Shown here piece after piece: positions 1-7,332 of a DNA stretch of 18,775 nucleotides. Numbering within the stretch: the first letter of the stretch is position 1; each line of letters begins with the position of its first letter. The DNA is taken from the NCBI GenBank assembly GCA_035542775.1, contig DATKKX010000164.1, positions 1-18,775 of the forward strand, written 5' to 3'. A model generated the notes under the pieces. It searched no databases, was not told where the DNA came from, and saw only the letters and a list, made by a program, of their open reading frames with translations. The position numbers were made by a program, and so were the translations under genes. This stretch comes from DATKKX01 sp035542775. GTDB taxonomy: Bacteria > Planctomycetota > Phycisphaerae > UBA1845 > UTPLA1.

Positions 1-1290
1 CGCGAGCTCGCCGTGCAGTCCGACGCCGACGTGGTGTTCGTCGAGATCGGGGGCACCGTCGGCGATGTCGAAAACGCCTATTACATCGAAGCCGTCCGGC
101 AGTTGGCCTTCGAGGAAGGCCCCGGCAGCGCCTGCTTCGTCGCCTTGACCTACATTCTCGAACCGGCCAGCCTCGGCGAACAGAAATCCAAGGCCGCCCA
201 ACTCGGCATCAAGCAACTGATCGACAGCGGCATCCAGCCGCACATCATCGCCTGCCGGGCCCTGCACCCCGTCACCCAGAAGGTCCGCGAGAAGATCGCC
301 CTGTATTCCAGTGTTCCCTACGAGCGGGTCTTCAGCATGCACGACTGCGAATCCATCTACGTTATACCACAGATGGTGCAGGACGCCGGCCTCGACCGTG
401 AGGTCGTCGACATCCTCGGGCTGCGCGATCGCGTTCACCCCGAGGCCGAGGCCAAGGCACGCAAGGTCTGGGACGACTACCTGTCCGGCCTGCGCAATGT
501 GACCGAGACCGTCGCCATCGGCATCGCCGGCAAGTACACCTCCGTCCGCGACAGCTACGCCTCGGTCATCAAAGCGCTGGAGCACAGCGGCACGAAATGC
601 GGCGTCCGCGTGAATATCGAATGGATCGACGTCGCCGAGATCGAGAGCAAGCACCAGGACCCCGCCGAGATCCTTGGCCATCTGGACGGCATCATCGTGC
701 CTGCGGGCTTCGGCGTCCGCGGAACCGAAGGCAAGATCGCCTGCGTCAGGCACGCACGAACCACGCGCCTGCCCTACCTGGGGCTGTGCCTCGGTTTTCA
801 AATGGCTGTCATCGAGTATGCCCGCAACGTGTGCGGGCTCCCCGGCGCCGGCTCGACCGAATTTGATCCCACCTGCGCTGATCCGGTCATCGACATCCTT
901 CCCGAGCAGAAGCAGATCGAAGGTCTGGGCGGAAACATGCGGCTGGGCGGACACGATGTGGTGCTGAAGCCCGGCTCGCTGGCCGCCCGCCTGTACAACA
1001 ACGCCCCCGAGGTCCGCCTGCGATTCCGCCATCGCTACGAGGTCGATCCCCGCTACATCGAGCGCCTGGAATCCGCCGGCCTCATCTTTAGCGGCAAGGC
1101 CCCCGATTTCCCCATCATGCAGGTACTGGAGCTGCCGTCCAACATCCACCCCTACTTCATCGCTACGCAGGCCCACCCCGAACTGACCAGCCGCCCTCTG
1201 CGTCCGGACCCGTTTTTCCTTGGCCTGGTCCGCGCCGCAATCGCGTGCAAGCAACCGCTGACCGCGCCGCAGGAAATGCTCCAGCGCTAG
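1..1290 (+). CDS. pyrG: CTP synthase, 5'-truncated by window edge
   Basis: CTP synthase makes CTP from UTP, ATP and glutamine in the cytosol, the last step of de novo pyrimidine nucleotide synthesis. The frame is open from base 1, so the gene starts outside the window; by comparison with the roughly 545-residue family about 130 N-terminal residues are missing. The amidoligase part begins at VEIGGTVGDVE (about bases 49-81). The glutamine amidotransferase domain starts near GIAGKYTSVRDSY (about 523-561). It has the nucleophile Cys in GLCLGFQ (787-789) and the His and Glu of QAHPEL (1174-1182). Two family motifs look altered: the UTP/CTP loop usually written KTKPTQHS reads KSKAAQLG (184-207), and the oxyanion segment usually PGGFG reads PAGFG. 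All catalytic triad residues are present, so I expect an active enzyme. The next gene is convergent. Confidence 0.96.
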   Translation, partial: RELAVQSDADVVFVEIGGTVGDVENAYYIEAVRQLAFEEGPGSACFVALTYILEPASLGEQKSKAAQLGIKQLIDSGIQPHIIACRALHPVTQKVREKIALYSSVPYERVFSMHDCESIYVIPQMVQDAGLDREVVDILGLRDRVHPEAEAKARKVWDDYLSGLRNVTETVAIGIAGKYTSVRDSYASVIKALEHSGTKCGVRVNIEWIDVAEIESKHQDPAEILGHLDGIIVPAGFGVRGTEGKIACVRHARTTRLPYLGLCLGFQMAVIEYARNVCGLPGAGSTEFDPTCADPVIDILPEQKQIEGLGGNMRLGGHDVVLKPGSLAARLYNNAPEVRLRFRHRYEVDPRYIERLESAGLIFSGKAPDFPIMQVLELPSNIHPYFIATQAHPELTSRPLRPDPFFLGLVRAAIACKQPLTAPQEMLQR

Positions 1291-1402
1291 GCGCCCGCCA
1301 TCGCCCGCAGGCAATCGCCGACCGCCGCGACCACCTCCGTCCGCGCATAGGCGGGGAGCGCACCACGAAGGGCCTGGCGCGGCTGAGCCGCAACCAAAGT
1401 AG

Positions 1403-1424
1403 CGGCCGACCTCCTGGTCGGCCG
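1403..1424. repeat. Short palindrome, 9-bp arms, 4-nt loop
   Basis: CGGCCGACC at 1403-1411 and its exact reverse complement at 1416-1424 flank the loop TCCT. No T-tract follows on either strand, so a classical terminator is not supported. It resembles the other 4-nt-loop palindromes of this window (7954-7973, 8019-8036, 8672-8689). Confidence 0.75.
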
Positions 1425-1532
1425 ACGACGCGACAAAATCTTCGCGGCTCGAGAAGAAATTGAGCGTTTGTAGTACGAAGACCACCAAGACCTGAATCAA
1501 AGGAAGACCATAAACCCTTCCTGCGATGGGTG

Positions 1533-1559
1533 GCACGGACAAACCCGGTTTGTCCGTGC
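1533..1559. repeat. Near-perfect palindrome, 13-bp arms, 1-nt centre
   Basis: GCACGGACAAACC (1533-1545) and GGTTTGTCCGTGC (1547-1559) are exact reverse complements around a single C. It sits between convergent genes, where it could form a hairpin in either transcript, but no U-tract follows. It could be a dispersed repeat or a bidirectional 3' end structure. Confidence 0.75.
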
Positions 1560-1621
1560 ACTCGCGCGACGCCGCCGTGATCCGAACCGCGACCGTGAGA
1601 GAGCGGCCCGCCGGTTCGAGA

Positions 1622-1669
1622 GTCCGCTGGTGCGAGAGTCCGCTGGTGCGAGAATCCGCTGGTGCGAGA
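1622..1669 (+). repeat. Tandem repeat, 3 x 16 bp
   Basis: Three head-to-tail copies of GTCCGCTGGTGCGAGA lie at 1622-1637, 1638-1653 and 1654-1669; the third differs only in its first base (A for G). Four bases of a fourth copy follow. The period of 16 is not a multiple of 3, consistent with non-coding DNA. Confidence 0.9.
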
Positions 1670-1702
1670 ATCCCTTCTCGCACCGTCTCCTACCTCGCTC
1701 TT

Positions 1703-1729
1703 CTTCGTGCTCTTCGTGTCCTTCGTGGT
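1703..1729 (+). repeat. CTTCGTG repeat, 9-nt period, copy 1
   Basis: CTTCGTG occurs at 1703, 1712 and 1721 with a 9-nt period. A second, two-unit copy lies at 2826-2841. Both sit shortly downstream of the stop codon of a minus-strand gene and are preceded by CTCGCTC. I recall CACGAAG-rich repeats as common in planctomycete intergenic DNA, but cannot check that here. Confidence 0.7.
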
Positions 1730-1754
1730 GCCCCCGCCCTTGACCTTCCCCCGC

Positions 1755-2591
1755 CTACTCCCCCGCGTCCGCCATCTCCCCGGGCGACGGCTCCAGCTCC
1801 ACCAGCAACGCCCGTATTTTCGGCTGCCGCGACTCGATCTCCAGCGACCTGCGCAGATGGGCGATGGCCCGCTGCCTCGCCAGCGGGTACTCCGACTGCG
1901 ACCGCCGGCTCAACGCCAGGTTGATCTCCCCGCTGCCGTTGTGCGCGATCAGGCTGTCCGGCTCGATCTTCAGCGCCTGGGCATACTCGCTCAGGGCCCT
2001 GTCGTGGTCGCCAAGCTCCTGGTACGTCGAAGCCAGCTCGTTGTGGACCCTCGCCGACGCCGAGTCGATCGCCTCAGCCTCCCGCAGCGCCGCGATGGCC
2101 CCCTCCAGATCGCCCTGCCGGCGGCAGCAGGCGCCCAGTCGGATGGCCGCCTCCAGGTTGTGCGGCTCCAGCCAGCAGACGTACCGGTAGGCCCGAACCG
2201 CCGCATCCAGCGTTTGTCGCCGGTCGATTGCCGTCTCGGAGAGCTTGTCCAGGCAGCCCGCCAGGGCGAAGGCGTACTCGCCGCTGTCCGGCGCGTTCTT
2301 CACCGCTGCCTGATAGTGCCGCACCGCCGCCTCGTCTCGTCCCGCCGCCGCGGCGATCCGCCCGAGGTTGGCATGGGCGGTCGCGTTGTGCGGATCGAGC
2401 GATAACGCTTCCTCAAATGCCGCCGCCGCGCCGGCCTCGTCGCTCCTGGCCGACAGCTCGCATCCCTTGGCGACCTCACGGCGCGCCATGCTCCGATGGA
2501 TCGAATCCATCATCCCCCACGCATCGCCTCCCTGGCATCCGCCCGCCAGCGAAACGATCGCAAGAAGCACTGCGGCAATCGCCCTGACCAT
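1755..2591 (-). CDS. TPR-repeat lipoprotein
   Basis: Predicted membrane-anchored tetratricopeptide repeat protein of 278 residues. The N-terminus is a short hydrophobic signal ending in SLAGGC, so Cys19 is a probable lipidation site, although Ala at -3 is less usual than Leu. TPR-like helical pairs follow at about residues 38-68, 70-103, 145-178 and 180-213, with signatures such as AAFEEALSLDP, NELASTYQELGDHDRALSEYAQALKIEPD and a degenerate last unit near 240-255. The ATG has CGGAG about six bases upstream. TPR proteins scaffold protein-protein contacts; nothing shows the partner. The gene is convergent with pyrG and in the same orientation as the peptidase gene behind it, 299 bp away, so they are probably separate transcripts. 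Specific function is unknown. Confidence 0.88.
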   Translation of the reverse strand: MVRAIAAVLLAIVSLAGGCQGGDAWGMMDSIHRSMARREVAKGCELSARSDEAGAAAAFEEALSLDPHNATAHANLGRIAAAAGRDEAAVRHYQAAVKNAPDSGEYAFALAGCLDKLSETAIDRRQTLDAAVRAYRYVCWLEPHNLEAAIRLGACCRRQGDLEGAIAALREAEAIDSASARVHNELASTYQELGDHDRALSEYAQALKIEPDSLIAHNGSGEINLALSRRSQSEYPLARQRAIAHLRRSLEIESRQPKIRALLVELEPSPGEMADAGE

Positions 2592-2890
2592 GCCGAACTC
2601 CGGCTAGCGCCTATGCCCCCATCCTCGCCGGCAGCGCGCAGAGCCTCCGCCGGCTTCGATACACTCTTCATATCGGCAAAAACAGCAATCCCGGCCGATG
2701 AAGGACCGCCACCCCTTCATTCCCGCGAGGCCTTTCAGAGGTAGCGTCGGCCGCCCCTGGCCGGCGTGGATCACGATCGGCGCCCGGTACTCAGCACCCA
2801 GCACTCTGTCCCCACCCCTCGCTCCCTTCGTGTTCTTCGTGCCCGGAGCCTGCCCGCTGCGGCGGGTGGTGCCTCCTCAATCGCCGCCGG
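2592..2890. other. 299-bp spacer, no gene; second CTTCGTG repeat
   Basis: This spacer lies between the TPR and peptidase genes and shows no credible reading frame. It contains the second CTTCGTG repeat (2826-2841) and a 5-bp-arm hairpin at 2853-2866 (CCCGC, loop TGCG, GCGGG). I looked for a minus-strand promoter for the TPR gene and found none that is convincing. Confidence 0.6.
2826..2841 (+). repeat. CTTCGTG repeat, copy 2
   Basis: CTTCGTG at 2826 and 2835 keeps the 9-nt period of the copy at 1703-1729 and shares the preceding CTCGCTC. It begins about 50 bases beyond the stop codon of the minus-strand peptidase gene. Confidence 0.65.
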
Positions 2891-3898
2891 CTATTCCAGC
2901 TTCAACTGCTCATTGGACTCGGCCAACGCCTTGATCGCCGCCGCCGAATACCGCAGCTTCCGGCCTCCATCCCCCAGCCACGTCTTGGCCGCTAGTTCGC
3001 CGTCACCGCGAACCACGGGATCCTTTCCGAAATGCCCGAGGCCGTCGCCGTTGTCATCCAGCAGCGAATGTTCCATCAGCGGCAACTTCTTGTTGCGGTA
3101 GTACCTCTCCGTGCCCTCGATCGCTGCGTTGTAGGCCTCCTTGATCGACACGCGCCCGTCCCCGTCCGCGTCGGCTTCGGCGCCGCCGACCAGTGCCGAG
3201 GTGATGGCGCCCTCCCATCCGGCCGCGTTGCCCTCGTCCGCTCGCGTCGATGTGCAGATCACGCGTCCTTTGCCGCTCAAGTCCCAAATGAAGCACCCGC
3301 TCTGGCACGGGTTGAGCAGGATGACAATGTTCCGGGTCGGCAGGGCATCCAGCATCTTGCCCAGCTCCTTGCTGGTCAGGAATCCGTCGGTCAGATCGTG
3401 AACACAGCCCCTCGGCGTGGACCCGCCGTGCCCCACGATATAAACCAGCAACTGATCGTCCTCCTTCATGATCCGCGCCAGGTGCTCGAAGACCTTGCGA
3501 TAGTTCACCAGACTGGATCGCCCGTCCACGGCCGCGTCCTTCTCTTTTCCGTCTTCGTACAGCCGGTAGATCGCTTCCTCCGGATAGCCGTAAACCTCAG
3601 TCAGCATCTTGCAGATTCGCTGATTCGAATCCCAGTACCACTTCTGATGTTGCGTGCTCCCATGGCTCGTGCCGCAGCTCACCAGCGCAAAGCGGTTCAC
3701 GCGCTCAGCGGGTGAACGCTGTTCGTCAGGCTGCGACGCCGCTTCCGCCGGGCGCGATTGCGCCTGTGCCCACGGCATCCGCGGGTCACCTCGTGCCGAC
3801 TGCCCGGCCTGATCGGCGACAGGATGACGACCGGCGGAGAGGCTTGACAGCGTGAGCAGGAATAGCGCGACCGTTCGTGCGACTCGTGCTTTTTTCAT
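2891..3898 (-). CDS. Secreted caspase-like cysteine peptidase (C13/C14 type) with EF-hand loop
   Basis: Predicted exported cysteine peptidase of the caspase/legumain fold, 335 residues. Residues 1-23 look like a signal peptide (KKAR, then a hydrophobic stretch ending near SAG). A low-complexity linker to about residue 65 leads into the catalytic domain. The expected His is His157 in VYIVGHGG, and the nucleophile is probably Cys198 in ILLNPCQSG, each after a hydrophobic strand as in clan CD. A canonical EF-hand loop, DADGDGRVSIKE, spans 243-254 (Asp243, Asp245, Asp247, Ser251, Glu254), and a second acidic loop, DDNGDG, lies at 281-286, suggesting calcium dependence. A neighbouring Cys202 is an alternative nucleophile. 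The usual acidic residue before the serine (CESG) is Gln here. Substrate is unknown. The gene is divergent from the LTxxQ-repeat gene. Confidence 0.85.
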   Translation of the reverse strand: MKKARVARTVALFLLTLSSLSAGRHPVADQAGQSARGDPRMPWAQAQSRPAEAASQPDEQRSPAERVNRFALVSCGTSHGSTQHQKWYWDSNQRICKMLTEVYGYPEEAIYRLYEDGKEKDAAVDGRSSLVNYRKVFEHLARIMKEDDQLLVYIVGHGGSTPRGCVHDLTDGFLTSKELGKMLDALPTRNIVILLNPCQSGCFIWDLSGKGRVICTSTRADEGNAAGWEGAITSALVGGAEADADGDGRVSIKEAYNAAIEGTERYYRNKKLPLMEHSLLDDNGDGLGHFGKDPVVRGDGELAAKTWLGDGGRKLRYSAAAIKALAESNEQLKLE

Positions 3899-3927
3899 GG
3901 CCGGGCCTCTGCTGAAGGGTGAGGATC

Positions 3928-3957
3928 ATCATATCCACGCCTCATCGTGAGGTTCAA
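3928..3957 (-). promoter_or_regulatory. Candidate sigma70 promoter of the peptidase gene
   Basis: On the minus strand, TTGAAC (3952-3957) and TATGAT (3928-3933) are 18 bp apart and end about 30 bp upstream of the peptidase ATG. A palindrome, CCTCA-TCG-TGAGG (3940-3952), lies between the two boxes and touches the -35, so it could be an operator. This rests on pattern only. Confidence 0.45.
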
Positions 3958-4114
3958 GCAAAACGCCATTCATCCGCCGCTCGCACCAATCGTCCCCCCT
4001 CACGGATCGCTGGAAAATCGCAACAGTGGCCTCTTTTCTGCGTGCATCCTGTTCCCATCAGCCGGGTACAAGCAAAAGCCGGTACGGGCGGGCCCGGGAG
4101 GTCGGAGAATAGCG

Positions 4115-5359
4115 ATGTTACGGTTAACCAGCTTCGTCATCGGGTTTGCTCTGTTTTGGCCGTGCCCGCTCAACGGGCAGATATCTCGCCTCAACCAGGA
4201 AAAGCACCCCTTCGGCCGCGCAGGCGTACCCGCGGCGCAGCCCGCCGCCAGCGGCTTTACGACACAGCCCATGGCCCAGGCGCCCGAAACGCTGTCCACC
4301 GGTGTCGCCGAAACAACGCCGCTTTCGGCCCAGCAGCAGGCACAGCTTGCGGTCACCTTCCAGCAGCTCGATGCCGATCTCCAGAATCTGCTCGCCGCCG
4401 CCGAGACCCAGATCGCAGCCCTGCTCACGCCTGAGCAGCAGGCCCAGCTTGCCGCCCATAAGCTCCAGGGCGGACACGCGGCCCAGCAGACATCCACGGC
4501 ACCGCCGAGCGCTATGCCCGGCCCTCAAACAGTTCCGCCTCAAAGCCCCGCCGGTATGGCAGGCACCTCAGCCATGGCCCAGGACAGCGACGGCGAGCAC
4601 CATCGGCTGGACGCATTTGAACAGCTATCCGACCTGACCGATGCCCAGCTTGCCGCGATCCACAGCGTCAAGAGCATCCTGCGATTGGCGACCAAGTCCC
4701 TGTGCGACAAAGCGGCAGCGGATTTCCGGGCCATCCTGACGCCGGCGCAGGCCGCGATCATCGACCAGCAACCCGGCCAACCCCGCGCGCCGAGCACCGC
4801 TCAGCCCGGCGAGTCCAATCTCGTCGCGGGCGGCACGGCGGGCGACCCAGTGCAATTGACGCAGGAGCAGCAGACGCAGGCGGCCGCGATCTTCGCTCAG
4901 CTTGATGCCGACACACAATTGTTGCGCCTGGCCGCGATGCAACAGATCCTCTCGCTCCTGACAGACGCCCAGAAATCCCAGTTGCCGGCGGCGACCGCCA
5001 CCGACAACCCTCCTTCCGGTGCCGCTCCTGCGGGGGGCGTTCAACCGCCCCCCGGCGGCCCTGGGACTGACAGCGGCGGCGCACCCTCGACCGCCGCGGT
5101 CGCCCCCGCCTCCGGCCAGCCTGAGCAGGTCCAGGCCGGCGAGGACCATGAGTCTCCGCTGGCGGAGCTCACCGCCCAATTGAACCTGAGCGCCTCCCAG
5201 AGCGACACCATGGCGAGCATATTGAACAACCTCCAGACCATGATCCAGACCCGCGTGCAGCAGTCCGTGACGGACCTCCGCGCCGTCGTGCCCGCGCCGT
5301 CGTCGGCAGCCGGGGTATCCCCCGCGACTCCGGCGGCGCGAACCACAGGACTCCACTAG
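4115..5359 (+). CDS. Secreted Ala/Gln-rich protein with four LTxxQ-like repeats
   Basis: Hypothetical exported protein of 414 residues. I chose the ATG at 4115 because GGAG lies seven bases upstream and a signal peptide begins there (LRLTSFVIGFALFWPCPLNG); the frame is open further upstream but without such features. Four helical segments share an L-[ST]-x-x-Q start: about residues 70-112 (LSAQQQAQLAVTFQQLDADL), 174-217 (LTDAQLAAIHSV), 248-290 (LTQEQQTQAAAIFAQLDADT) and 356-394 (LNLSASQSDTMASIL). Units 1 and 3 are closest and share QLDAD. Pro/Ala/Gly linkers separate them. The pattern recalls the CpxP/Spy LTXXQ periplasmic family, which binds unfolded proteins or metals, but the relation is only inferred. 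The gene is convergent with the DUF1963 gene. Confidence 0.8.
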   Translation: MLRLTSFVIGFALFWPCPLNGQISRLNQEKHPFGRAGVPAAQPAASGFTTQPMAQAPETLSTGVAETTPLSAQQQAQLAVTFQQLDADLQNLLAAAETQIAALLTPEQQAQLAAHKLQGGHAAQQTSTAPPSAMPGPQTVPPQSPAGMAGTSAMAQDSDGEHHRLDAFEQLSDLTDAQLAAIHSVKSILRLATKSLCDKAAADFRAILTPAQAAIIDQQPGQPRAPSTAQPGESNLVAGGTAGDPVQLTQEQQTQAAAIFAQLDADTQLLRLAAMQQILSLLTDAQKSQLPAATATDNPPSGAAPAGGVQPPPGGPGTDSGGAPSTAAVAPASGQPEQVQAGEDHESPLAELTAQLNLSASQSDTMASILNNLQTMIQTRVQQSVTDLRAVVPAPSSAAGVSPATPAARTTGLH

Positions 5360-5415
5360 GGAACGATCCTGGGAAAGGCTTGGCCCCCTTACAGGCCGGT
5401 TGGGCGAGCAAATGA

Positions 5416-5450
5416 TCCGAGCATCGCCTCGATCCGAGGCGATGCTCGGA
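5416..5450. terminator. Perfect 16-bp hairpin between convergent genes
   Basis: Arms at 5416-5431 and 5435-5450 are exact reverse complements (TCCGAGCATCGCCTCG on the left) around the loop ATC. It lies between the stop codons of two convergent genes (5359 plus, 5547 minus), the place for a bidirectional terminator. Neither side has a real T-tract, so intrinsic termination is not certain; a 3' end stabiliser or dispersed palindrome is also possible. Confidence 0.65.
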
Positions 5451-5546
5451 AGGTGTTCACGCCAGTCGATTCCCGCTCCGGCAACCGTGCGGGCGATTCG
5501 TGTTTCCACGGCTTGGCTGTTGTCGAAGCAGGTCCGCGCCCTCTCA

Positions 5547-6398
5547 TCACCCGCACTGGAGTATCATCCAACAGCGATCGAAGCGCCGCGCCTTCAGGTC
5601 CTCATCTCGGATCCAGTAATAGAGGCAACCCACATCTCCCCACATCATGCCTGCCTGGTCGGCACTTGGAACTTGCAGGAGCAGTCGCCACTCGTAGGCA
5701 TGGCTGCGAGCAGCAGGCGCGCGCGGGTCCTGGTAGCTCGTCCCGTCACCGCAGTAAAGGCCTGCCGTTACCATCGCGCACTGCTTCATCATGTCGTTTT
5801 GCATCTGATCTGGGTAGCCGCCCAGAATCATACGACGCGACCACACCTCCCCTTCGTATGTCATCGAAAGGAGGTCCAGGTAGGCCCTCAGTTGCTCCGG
5901 ATTGAGGTCGAGGTCGTCAATCAAAACGCCTTCCCATGGCGGTAGGGTGATTGTCTCCTCCGGCCTGAGACCGCATGGAATGTAGCGCGCCTCTTTCGGC
6001 AGATCGCTGGGCCAGTCGGTAACGAAGGCCTGCCCCTTCGGTTCCGGCACGTAGATCACCGCGGAACTGCCTGCGTCCTTCGGATCGAACCCCCACGTGC
6101 TCTGGGCTGTATCATAGAAGAACAGGAGCAGCCCGCGGCGCGGAAACCCCTGCTGCGCAATCACCTCGGGCTGGGCGTCGAGATCGATCTGCGCAATGAA
6201 CGCTAGACTCCGCTCCTTCCACTTGGGCCAGGCGACAGACACAGGCAGATCGGGCAGACCGCCCAGCCTCGATCCTGAACGCGATGCCCCGCTCCTGTGC
6301 GGCGTCATCACGACCGCGCCGCGAGCCAGCCTTTCAATCGTGTCCAAATCCCAGAACTCAACCCCCTGCGCGCACACCATCAGCTCGTCGATGTCCAT
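5547..6398 (-). CDS. DUF1963 (YwqG-like) protein
   Basis: Cytosolic protein of 283 residues of the DUF1963/YwqG family, whose biochemical role is not established. Recognisable family segments are the N-terminal SRLGGLPDLPVSVAWPKW (43-60), LAFIAQIDL (65-73), RRGLLLFFYD (87-96) and LGGYPDQMQNDM (192-203). Near the C-terminus are LLLQVPSADQ (239-248), then WGDVGCLYYWI (253-263), then DLKARRFDRCWMILQCG (267-283). I place the start at 6398 because GGAGG (cctcc at 6404-6408 on the plus strand) is five bases upstream; extending to 6512 adds only an Arg-rich tail that would overlap the preceding gene. It follows the DUF4272 gene by 70 bp on the same strand, so they are probably co-transcribed. No signal peptide or membrane segment is seen. 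Confidence 0.88.
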   Translation of the reverse strand: MDIDELMVCAQGVEFWDLDTIERLARGAVVMTPHRSGASRSGSRLGGLPDLPVSVAWPKWKERSLAFIAQIDLDAQPEVIAQQGFPRRGLLLFFYDTAQSTWGFDPKDAGSSAVIYVPEPKGQAFVTDWPSDLPKEARYIPCGLRPEETITLPPWEGVLIDDLDLNPEQLRAYLDLLSMTYEGEVWSRRMILGGYPDQMQNDMMKQCAMVTAGLYCGDGTSYQDPRAPAARSHAYEWRLLLQVPSADQAGMMWGDVGCLYYWIRDEDLKARRFDRCWMILQCG

Positions 6399-6468
6399 GC
6401 GTTCCTCCCTTGATCTCCAGCGGCCTATGACAGGGCGAGGTCCCCACGACCCAACCGCGGCTGCCCGC

Positions 6469-7275
6469 TCACGTGTCCGTCGGCGTCTCGTCCCACCGGT
6501 TGCCGGGGGCATATCCGCACAACCAATTGAGCGTGAAATGCCGCTCGACGGTGATGGACCTCACCTCGGCCCACTCCTCAACGCTCAAATCGCGATAGGC
6601 TTTGCCCTTGGCCGGAAAATCGTCCTCGGCGCACGCCGGAATCGTCCCCTTCTTTGCCCCCTCGCGTGCCGAGAAACGCAGAATGTCCTCGAAGCTGTGA
6701 AAACCGGCCACCTTCATCTTTGGATCGGCCGGAAAACGATCACCTCGCTCGATCAACTCCCGCGTGCGGCTCCGCCAATGCCAGAATTCCGCCACGTCGC
6801 GGGCGCGGTCAACCTCAGCTTGCGCACGCAACTGTACCGACCGCACAAACGCGGCGATGTCTGACGATGGTACCTGCTTCAGAAGATCCTCGCTGGCCCC
6901 CGTATCGTAGGGCGGCAGCTCGGCGATCATGCCCAGCGCCCACATCAGCGTCTGGGCCGCCTCCGTCCGCCACGACGCGTCGATCTGCTCCTGCTCGGTC
7001 ATCGTCACCAGCGTGCTCTGGGCGAAGGCCTGCTCCTTCGGCGACATATGCTCCCAGAGCCCGGCTTGACGAAACCCCCGCCAGAACTTGTCGCGCTCCG
7101 CCTCGCCTTGCCGGCGAAAATCCTCCCGCTCGCTCGGGCTCCACTTGGCGAGTATCTCGCGGAGCATCTCCCGCGGCGGCGATGAGAGCGCTTTTACCAC
7201 GACATACTTGAGAATAACCAGCCGCCGCGCCGCATCCCCTGACGTTGGCCGGGATTCCGATGTCTTAGAGTCCAT
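6469..7275 (-). CDS. DUF4272 domain protein
   Basis: Cytosolic protein of 268 residues matching the DUF4272 family by its pattern: an early helix RRLVILKYVVVKA (17-29), then GLWEHMSPKEQAF (72-84), then QEQIDASWRTEAAQTLMWAL (95-114), GMIAELPPYD (115-124) and a C-terminal LSVEEWAEVRSITVERHFTL with NWLCGY. The acidic/Trp-rich segment 95-124 is the most characteristic part. No enzymatic activity is assigned to the family to my knowledge. The gene is the middle of a three-gene minus-strand set, 57 bp after the coiled-coil gene and 70 bp before the DUF1963 gene. The start is ATG with an AGGTG-like site close upstream. The first 15 residues look disordered. Confidence 0.85.
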   Translation of the reverse strand: MDSKTSESRPTSGDAARRLVILKYVVVKALSSPPREMLREILAKWSPSEREDFRRQGEAERDKFWRGFRQAGLWEHMSPKEQAFAQSTLVTMTEQEQIDASWRTEAAQTLMWALGMIAELPPYDTGASEDLLKQVPSSDIAAFVRSVQLRAQAEVDRARDVAEFWHWRSRTRELIERGDRFPADPKMKVAGFHSFEDILRFSAREGAKKGTIPACAEDDFPAKGKAYRDLSVEEWAEVRSITVERHFTLNWLCGYAPGNRWDETPTDT

Positions 7276-7332
7276 GTTGCACCTGCGCGGTCGCCCGTCT
7301 CTGGATAGTCCTCAGCGACGGCTGCCGGACGC

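Larger units (their letters stand above)
1291..1754. other. 464-bp non-coding spacer between convergent pyrG and TPR genes
   Basis: No gene is convincing here. The spacer holds a 9-bp-arm palindrome (1403-1424), a 13-bp-arm palindrome (1533-1559), three copies of a 16-bp tandem unit (1622-1669) and a 9-nt-period CTTCGTG repeat (1703-1729). The last lies 25 bases beyond the stop of the minus-strand TPR gene. Open frames across it are Arg/Pro-rich and look like GC-driven shadows. Confidence 0.7.

Noticed and set aside
1611..1640. tRNA-like GGTTCGAGAG string
   Set aside because: The flanking bases do not pair as a T-arm and no acceptor or anticodon stem can be built around it.
1622..1669. Possible CRISPR array
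   Set aside because: Repeats are 16 bp and directly abutting, without spacers; no cas gene is near.
1662..2405. 247-codon plus-strand frame over the TPR gene
   Set aside because: Arg/Gln/Leu-rich mirror of the TPR gene; starts inside the tandem repeat and lacks a ribosome site.
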